This document shows, one piece after another, positions 59,801 to 64,000 of a stretch of DNA of 64,000 nt. The notes under the pieces were generated by a model that worked only from the letters and a program-made list of their open reading frames with translations, did not search any database and had not been told where the DNA came from. The DNA comes from Acidimicrobiales bacterium (GTDB lineage: Bacteria; Actinomycetota; Acidimicrobiia; Acidimicrobiales; MedAcidi-G1): contig JAERSW010000045.1 in assembly GCA_016845305.1 (NCBI GenBank), positions 19,322 through 83,321 on the forward strand, in the 5' to 3' direction. The stretch's first letter is position 1. The number at the start of each line of letters is the position of its first letter. Position numbers and translations under genes: made by a program.

Positions 59801-60946
59801 ATGGCCGACTCCGACATCAAGGCACTGACCGAGGCGCTCCCCGGCGAGGACTTCGAGACCACGGCGTTCACCACGCCTCCTCCGCTCGCCGAGGCGACGG
59901 TCGCCATCGTGACGACCGCCTCGCTGCACCATCCCGACCAGGACGACTTCGCCGTCAGCGACACCGGCTTCCGGGTCCTCGACGACGCCCGTCGCGACTA
60001 CGTGACCGGCCACTGGAGCCCGAACTTCGACGGCTCGGGGTTCGCCGCCGACATGAACGTCGTGTTCCCCGCCCACCGGCTCGACGAACTGGAGGAACGG
60101 GGCGTCATCGGTCGGGTCGCCGACCGTCACCTCGCCTACGCCGGCAACCAGTTCGACCTGTCGGGCGTCCGCCTCGACTCCGGCCCGGCCGGTGCACGCC
60201 TGATGCGCGACGACGGCGTCGACGTAGTGCTCCTCACCCCGGTCTGACCGCTGTGCACGCGCACCGTGAGTGTGCTCGCCCACGTCTTCGAGGCCGCCGG
60301 CATCGCCACGGTGGCCCTGGGCTCCATCCGCCGCCAGATCGAGAGCACGGCGCCACCCCGGGGCCTGTGGTGCGACTTCCCGCTCGGCCGTCCGCTCGGC
60401 CGACCCGGTGACGCCGAGTTCCAGCACCGGGTCCTCGATGCGGCGTTCGGGCTCCTGGACGCCGACGGACCGGTGCTCGCCGAGTTCGACGAGTCCATTC
60501 CCGACGACGGCGCCGACACGCTCGCCTGCCCCCTGCCGCCGCGCCACGACCCCGACGCCCATCCGGCCGTCGACGAGGCCCGGGGCCTGCGCGCCGCCTA
60601 CGACCGCGGCGTGGCCGCGACCGGGGGCCGGTTCGGCGCGGGGCGGGTGGTCGCTGCCGACGACATCCCGGCGGCGATCGAGGCCTTCGTCCGCATCGCC
60701 GAGGGCACCCCGTGGAAGGAGGCCGGCATCCCGGGGCAACCCATGCGGGTCAGCCACGACATCCGCAGCTACTACGAGACGGCCGCCCTGGCCCTCGTCG
60801 ACCACACCCCCGCCGCGTGGGCCAGCACCCGCTGGTTCCTCGACCAGACCGAAGGCGGCCGCGTGATGCTCGCCGCACGCCGGACCATGCAGGACCAGGG
60901 CGCACCGCAGCCCATGTGGTTCTACCTCACCCCGGGCGACCGCTGA
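59801..60946 (+). CDS. GrdB-like selenoprotein (glycine/sarcosine/betaine reductase selenoprotein B family) with UGA-encoded Sec at residue 149
   Basis: Two apparent frames, 59801-60247 and 60266-60946, are one continuous frame broken only by TGA at 60245-60247. Read as selenocysteine it gives a 381-residue protein. The join reads TPV-U-PLCTR, which lines up with the U-x-x-C-T-R active site of glycine/sarcosine reductase selenoprotein B. DMNVVFPAHRLDEL near 84-97 before it and EAAGIATVALGS after it also match that family. A hairpin of bacterial SECIS type follows the UGA. The second part has no ribosome site of its own. A Cys-to-stop mutation is the alternative. No selABCD genes lie in the window. 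In this aerobic-looking genome the role may be thiol redox or C-N bond chemistry. Confidence 0.85.
60259..60275 (+). other. Putative bacterial SECIS hairpin
   Basis: GCGCAC-CGTGA-GTGTGC forms a 6-bp stem (one G-U pair) with a 5-nt loop holding GU. It is 17 nt long and begins 11 nt after the UGA, the size and spacing of the minimal upper stem-loop of the E. coli fdhF SECIS. Pairing is read by eye only. Confidence 0.65.
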
Positions 60947-60965
60947 GCCCGGAGGGCCGACCGCC

Positions 60966-61361
60966 ATGCGAGTCACCATCACCAGCGTCTTCGTCGACGA
61001 CCAGCGAGCCGCGCTCGCGTTCTACACCGACGTGCTCGGCTTCCAGGTGCGGCACGACGTCCCCATGGGCGAGCACGCGTGGATCACCGTCGTCTCACCG
61101 GCCGACCCGGACGGCCCCGAACTGCTCCTCGAGCCGGCCGCCCACCCGGCGGTCAGGCCCTACCGGGACGCACTCGTCGCCGACGGCATCCCGCTGGCGC
61201 AGTTCGGCGTCGACGACGTCGAGGCCGAGCACGAACGCCTGGTGGCCCTGGGCGTGCGGTTCACGCAGCCCCCGACCGCCTACGGGGAGCACGTCCTCGC
61301 CGTCTTCGACGACACCTGCGGCAACCTGATCATGATCCAGTCCGCCGCACCCGCCGACTGA
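60966..61361 (+). CDS. VOC (glyoxalase/bleomycin resistance) family protein
   Basis: A 131-residue single-domain vicinal-oxygen-chelate protein. ALAFYTDVLGFQVRHD near residues 16-31 and the closing FDDTCGNLIMIQS near 115-127 are typical of the fold. It begins 20 bp after the selenoprotein with a GGAGGG site. Metal-dependent isomerase, dioxygenase or binding role; substrate unknown. Confidence 0.88.
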   Translation: MRVTITSVFVDDQRAALAFYTDVLGFQVRHDVPMGEHAWITVVSPADPDGPELLLEPAAHPAVRPYRDALVADGIPLAQFGVDDVEAEHERLVALGVRFTQPPTAYGEHVLAVFDDTCGNLIMIQSAAPAD

Positions 61362-61388
61362 CCCACCGATTGGCCCACCGACTGGCCC
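61353..61388. repeat. Three 12-bp imperfect tandem repeats across the VOC stop
   Basis: GCCGACTGACCC, ACCGATTGGCCC, ACCGACTGGCCC in a row; the first contains the stop TGA. The last runs into the hairpin below. Confidence 0.55.
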
Positions 61389-61406
61389 GGGGACCGGCCC
61401 CGGGCC
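61384..61406. terminator. Bidirectional hairpin between convergent genes
   Basis: GGCCCGGGG-ACCGG-CCCCGGGCC is a perfect 9-bp stem with 5-nt loop, between the ends of the VOC gene and the convergent serine hydrolase. It has no T-run; in high-GC actinomycetes such hairpins can still end transcription. Confidence 0.6.
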
Positions 61407-61412
61407 GACCGG

Positions 61413-62627
61413 TCACCGGGTGCCGGCGACGGCGTAGGTGATGGCGTCGATGGTCGGCAGGGTGATGTGGTCGAGCAGGTACGACGGTGCTTCCATCGCC
61501 GACCCGAACCGTGCGATCACGAGATCGTTGACGGGGTCCACGTAGAGGAACTGGCCGTAGGCCCCACGCGCCTGGAGGCACGTCCGCCCGTCGACGTGGC
61601 GGACCCACCACTGGGACCGGTACGACCAGCCCACGAGCGTGTCGTAGCCGGCGACTGCGAAGGCCGCCTGGTCGCCGCCCTCGAGGAGCTCGTCGAAGAT
61701 CTCCGCCGGCAGGACCTGCCGGTCGCCGACCCGCCCGCGGTTCAGGACCAGCAGTCCCCACCGACCGAAGTCGCGCAGCGTCATCGCCGACATGCTCTCC
61801 CCGCCGGTCGGATCGAGCATGTGGACGCAGTCGCGCTCCGCGCCGATGTGCCGCCAGACCCGGTCCGACACGAGGTCGACCAGCGGCATCCCGGCGGCAC
61901 GGCGGACGAGCCAGCCCAGGACGAAGATGTTCGGCTCCTGGTACGAGAACCCCTCGCCGTGCTCGCCGCGCTTGGCGAACGTCGGCAGCACGTCCGCCGG
62001 ACCGACCACCTCGTGGCCCGGCAGCGCCGGGATCATCCCGGTGCAACGGATGAACCGCCAGACGTCGGAGTCGGGGTCGGTGTAGTCCTCGTCGTACTCG
62101 AGGCCCACCCGCATGTCGAGGACGTCGCGCACCGTCGCGTCGCCCCAGGCCGAGGTGGCCAGCTCGGGCAGGACCGTGGGCACGAGCGCCGACGGGTCGA
62201 TCACGCCGTCGCGGATGAGCGACTCGGCGATGAGGCCCACCATCGACTTGTTGCACGACATGACCAGGTGGCGCAGGTGCGGTGCGCTCTCGGCGAGGTA
62301 CGTCTCGTGGACGACGGCGCCGCGGTGCAGGACCAGCTGCGAGTCGGCGAAGGACGCCTCCAGCGCCTCGTCCCAGGACAGCTCGCCGACCGTGGTGGCG
62401 ATCCGGAGGTCGTCCAGCGGCAACGGTGACGACGGGAGCTCGATGGCCGCTCCACTCCCCCGCTCCACCGCCCTCGTCGGGACGAGTTCCTCGACGTGGT
62501 TGTAGGTCCACCGCCGCTGCGGCCACTGGTTGAACGAGCCGTCGTCGAAGCGGATCCGGCGTTCCGGCGGTGGCGGGAACCCGCGCATCCAGCCGTCGTT
62601 CCCCGTCTTCGCTTGGGCCTCGTGCAC
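61413..62627 (-). CDS. Serine hydrolase, beta-lactamase/class C (EstB) family
   Basis: A 404-residue protein of the beta-lactamase-like serine hydrolase fold. The nucleophile motif SxxK is SCNK near residue 117. A tyrosine-bearing loop, GFSYQEPNIFVLGWLV, follows near 210. Relatives are esterases, D-aminopeptidases or nylon-oligomer hydrolases. GTG at 62627 is chosen because TAGCGT lies exactly 7 nt upstream; ATG at 62588 is the fallback. No signal peptide is visible. Substrate unknown. Confidence 0.85.
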   Translation of the reverse strand: MHEAQAKTGNDGWMRGFPPPPERRIRFDDGSFNQWPQRRWTYNHVEELVPTRAVERGSGAAIELPSSPLPLDDLRIATTVGELSWDEALEASFADSQLVLHRGAVVHETYLAESAPHLRHLVMSCNKSMVGLIAESLIRDGVIDPSALVPTVLPELATSAWGDATVRDVLDMRVGLEYDEDYTDPDSDVWRFIRCTGMIPALPGHEVVGPADVLPTFAKRGEHGEGFSYQEPNIFVLGWLVRRAAGMPLVDLVSDRVWRHIGAERDCVHMLDPTGGESMSAMTLRDFGRWGLLVLNRGRVGDRQVLPAEIFDELLEGGDQAAFAVAGYDTLVGWSYRSQWWVRHVDGRTCLQARGAYGQFLYVDPVNDLVIARFGSAMEAPSYLLDHITLPTIDAITYAVAGTR

Positions 62628-62634
62628 GCCGTGC

Positions 62635-62640
62635 ACGCTA
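62635..62640 (-). promoter_or_regulatory. Leaderless -10 (TAGCGT) for the serine hydrolase
   Basis: Minus strand reads TAGCGT, 7 nt, GTG at 62627. Confidence 0.5.
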
Positions 62641-62699
62641 GAACGGGCGGAGCGCCGCACCCGCCACGGCGAACCCGACGACGAACGAAGGAGCGGCCG

Positions 62700-64000
62700 A
62701 TGGGCGCCCATCCCGGACAGCTCGAGATCGACGCGCTGGCAGCAAAGCTGGACGCCCACGACCTCCCGCCCAGCCTCGGGGACTTCTGCGCCACCCAGGC
62801 GGCCCGCCACGGCGACGCCGTCGCGATCGATTACTTCCTCGACGGCGAGCAGCTGACCTACACGGCGCTCCACCAGCGTTCGAACCGGGTGGCCGCCAAC
62901 CTCCTCGCCCGCGGCTACCGCAAGGGCGCCCACATCGCCGTCATGCTGCCCAACGGCCCCGCGTCCTCGATCGTGTGGTTCGCCATCATGAAGCTCGGCG
63001 CCGTGCTGGTACCGGTCAACACCGCCTACGGGGCCAAGGAGCTGGACTTCCTCCTCAACCAGTCCGACGCCCAGGCGATCATCATCGCTTCCGACCACCT
63101 GGCCGCCCTCGAGTCCATGACGGCCCGCCCCGAACTGCTCGCCGACCCGATCGTCATCGACGGCAACGACCTCGGTGCGCTGGAGGCCGGCGGCCCGCTG
63201 GCCGACTTCGACCCCGGCTACCCGGTCGTGGGCACCGACCTCGCCAACCTCCAGTACACGTCGGGGACCACGGGGTTCCCGAAGGGATGCATGCTCACCC
63301 AGGACTACTGGCTGCTGCTGTCGCACTCGGTCGGCCTCGTCCACCAGGGCTACGGCTGCTCCCGCCTCTTCTTCTGGGCGCCCTTCTTCTACATGGACGG
63401 CCAGTGGTCGTTCCTCTCGGCGATGGCCATCGGCGGAACGGCGATCGTCGCGTCCACGATGAGCCTCTCGAAGTTCCTCGGCTGGCTGTGCGAGCACGAG
63501 GCCCACTACTGCGTCCTGCCCGAACCACTCCTCAAGGCCGTGCCGCCGAGCCCCGACGACGCGTCCATCCCGCTCAAGGCGGTCCACGCGTTCGGTTGGC
63601 GTCCCTCGGCGCGGGCGGAGGCCGAGCGTCGATTCGGGATCGTGGCCCGCGACGGCTTCGGGATGACGGAGGTCGGTCCGGCGATGGTGTGCCCGAGGGA
63701 CGCCGGCGACAAGCTCGACGCCAACACCTGCGGTCTGGCCGCCCCGCTCCGCGAGACGCGCGTCGTCGACCCCGAGGGCAACGAATGCCCGCCGGGCGAA
63801 CCCGGCGAGCTCCAGATCCGGGGCCGGTCGATCATGCTCGGCTACTACAAGCGGCCCGACGCCAACGCCGAGACCTTCGACGGCGACTGGCTGCGGACGG
63901 GCGACCTGTTCGTCAAGGACGAGGACGGCTACCACCGGATCGTCGGCCGGCTCAAGGAGATGATCAAGCGGGCCGGCGAGAACATCTCCGCGTCGGAGGT
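62700..64000 (+). CDS. AMP-binding acyl-CoA synthetase/ligase, C-terminus cut by window edge
   Basis: The first 433 residues of an ANL-superfamily adenylating enzyme, which activates carboxylic acids to acyl-CoA via acyl-AMP. The P-loop-like YTSGTTGFPKG lies near residues 185-195, GFGMTEVGPAM near 320, and the hinge segment WLRTGDLFVKDEDGYHRIVG near 397-416. The A10 lysine region is beyond the edge. An AAGGAG site precedes the ATG at 62700. It is divergent from the serine hydrolase across 72 bp. The acid is unknown; the gene shows no fused domain in the visible part. Confidence 0.92.
   Translation, partial: MGAHPGQLEIDALAAKLDAHDLPPSLGDFCATQAARHGDAVAIDYFLDGEQLTYTALHQRSNRVAANLLARGYRKGAHIAVMLPNGPASSIVWFAIMKLGAVLVPVNTAYGAKELDFLLNQSDAQAIIIASDHLAALESMTARPELLADPIVIDGNDLGALEAGGPLADFDPGYPVVGTDLANLQYTSGTTGFPKGCMLTQDYWLLLSHSVGLVHQGYGCSRLFFWAPFFYMDGQWSFLSAMAIGGTAIVASTMSLSKFLGWLCEHEAHYCVLPEPLLKAVPPSPDDASIPLKAVHAFGWRPSARAEAERRFGIVARDGFGMTEVGPAMVCPRDAGDKLDANTCGLAAPLRETRVVDPEGNECPPGEPGELQIRGRSIMLGYYKRPDANAETFDGDWLRTGDLFVKDEDGYHRIVGRLKEMIKRAGENISASE

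Noticed and set aside
60266..60946. Second half of the GrdB-like protein as a separate gene starting at GTG 60266
   Set aside because: It lies in the same frame as 59801-60247, has no ribosome site, and the family motif spans the TGA; one Sec-containing protein explains it better.
1..64000. tRNA, rRNA, CRISPR array, insertion sequence or prophage
   Set aside because: No cloverleaf, repeat-spacer array, transposase, integrase or terminal inverted repeats were seen by eye; a tRNAscan or ISfinder run would be needed to exclude small ones.

Overview
The window is about 64 kb of very GC-rich DNA, packed with short-spaced genes on both strands. Codon use, GTG starts, 1-8 bp gene overlaps and gene content point to an actinomycete, most likely a marine or host-associated member of the Acidimicrobiia. 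That placement is inferred from protein style and not from a marker gene. No rRNA, tRNA, CRISPR array, transposase, integrase or phage gene was seen.

Layout. 1-4.7 kb: a partial M20 peptidase, a formylglycine-type sulfatase and a fatty-acid hydroxylase (minus). 4.8-7.6 kb: a plus-strand catabolic operon (3-hydroxyisobutyrate-type dehydrogenase, class II aldolase, mandelate-racemase-type enolase) behind an 18-bp TetR-type operator. 7.6-15.4 kb: a TauD dioxygenase, glycerol kinase, flavin protein and PhzF isomerase, then a Rieske oxygenase between two haloalkane dehalogenases, and a maleylpyruvate-isomerase-like protein. 15.4-30.2 kb: a minus-strand run of 14 genes. It starts with a TetR regulator, sulfate activation (cysD, cysNC, a second cysC) and a sulfotransferase. 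It continues with an amidohydrolase, a flavin N-demethylase-like protein, a hydroxyproline-betaine-type enolase, several Fe(II) dioxygenases, an Asp/Glu-racemase-fold enzyme and an M24 peptidase-fold enzyme. 30.3-37.3 kb: flavin monooxygenase and nitrilase (plus); an anchored DUF3298-like protein, MOSC protein, Old Yellow Enzyme and another PhyH dioxygenase (minus). 37.4-40.4 kb: a RecQ helicase fused to a phosphoribosyltransferase, overlapping a DprA-like gene. 40.5-50.5 kb: SDR, hydroxypyruvate isomerase, GYD protein, MFS carrier, cysteine-synthase-like enzyme, an orphan adenine DNA methyltransferase, an RNA m5U methyltransferase, YbjN and DUF1989 proteins, and a frameshifted PAP2 phosphatase. 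50.5-64 kb: amidohydrolases, an orphan molybdenum hydroxylase subunit, cupin, unusual dioxygenase-like protein, enolase, PanB-like protein, class II aldolase, a UGA-containing selenoprotein of the GrdB type, VOC protein, serine hydrolase and a partial acyl-CoA synthetase.

How it fits together. Most genes look like scavenging of small organic compounds (organohalides, sulfate esters, betaines or hydroxyprolines, hydroxy acids, nitriles). The regulator at 29577-30191 probably represses itself and the 4850-7649 operon, because the same 18-bp palindrome abuts a -10 hexamer at both places. Ten genes carry a TANNNT hexamer 6-8 nt before the start codon, which suggests leaderless transcripts and fixes several starts.

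Most noteworthy: (1) an in-frame TGA at 60245-60247 that is very probably selenocysteine, joining two apparent ORFs into one GrdB-like protein, with a 17-nt hairpin 11 nt downstream; (2) the RecQ-phosphoribosyltransferase/DprA pair, a candidate DNA-processing or defence module; (3) the shared TetR operator; (4) the leaderless promoter pattern; (5) a sulfate-activation operon with two APS kinase domains and a dedicated sulfotransferase.
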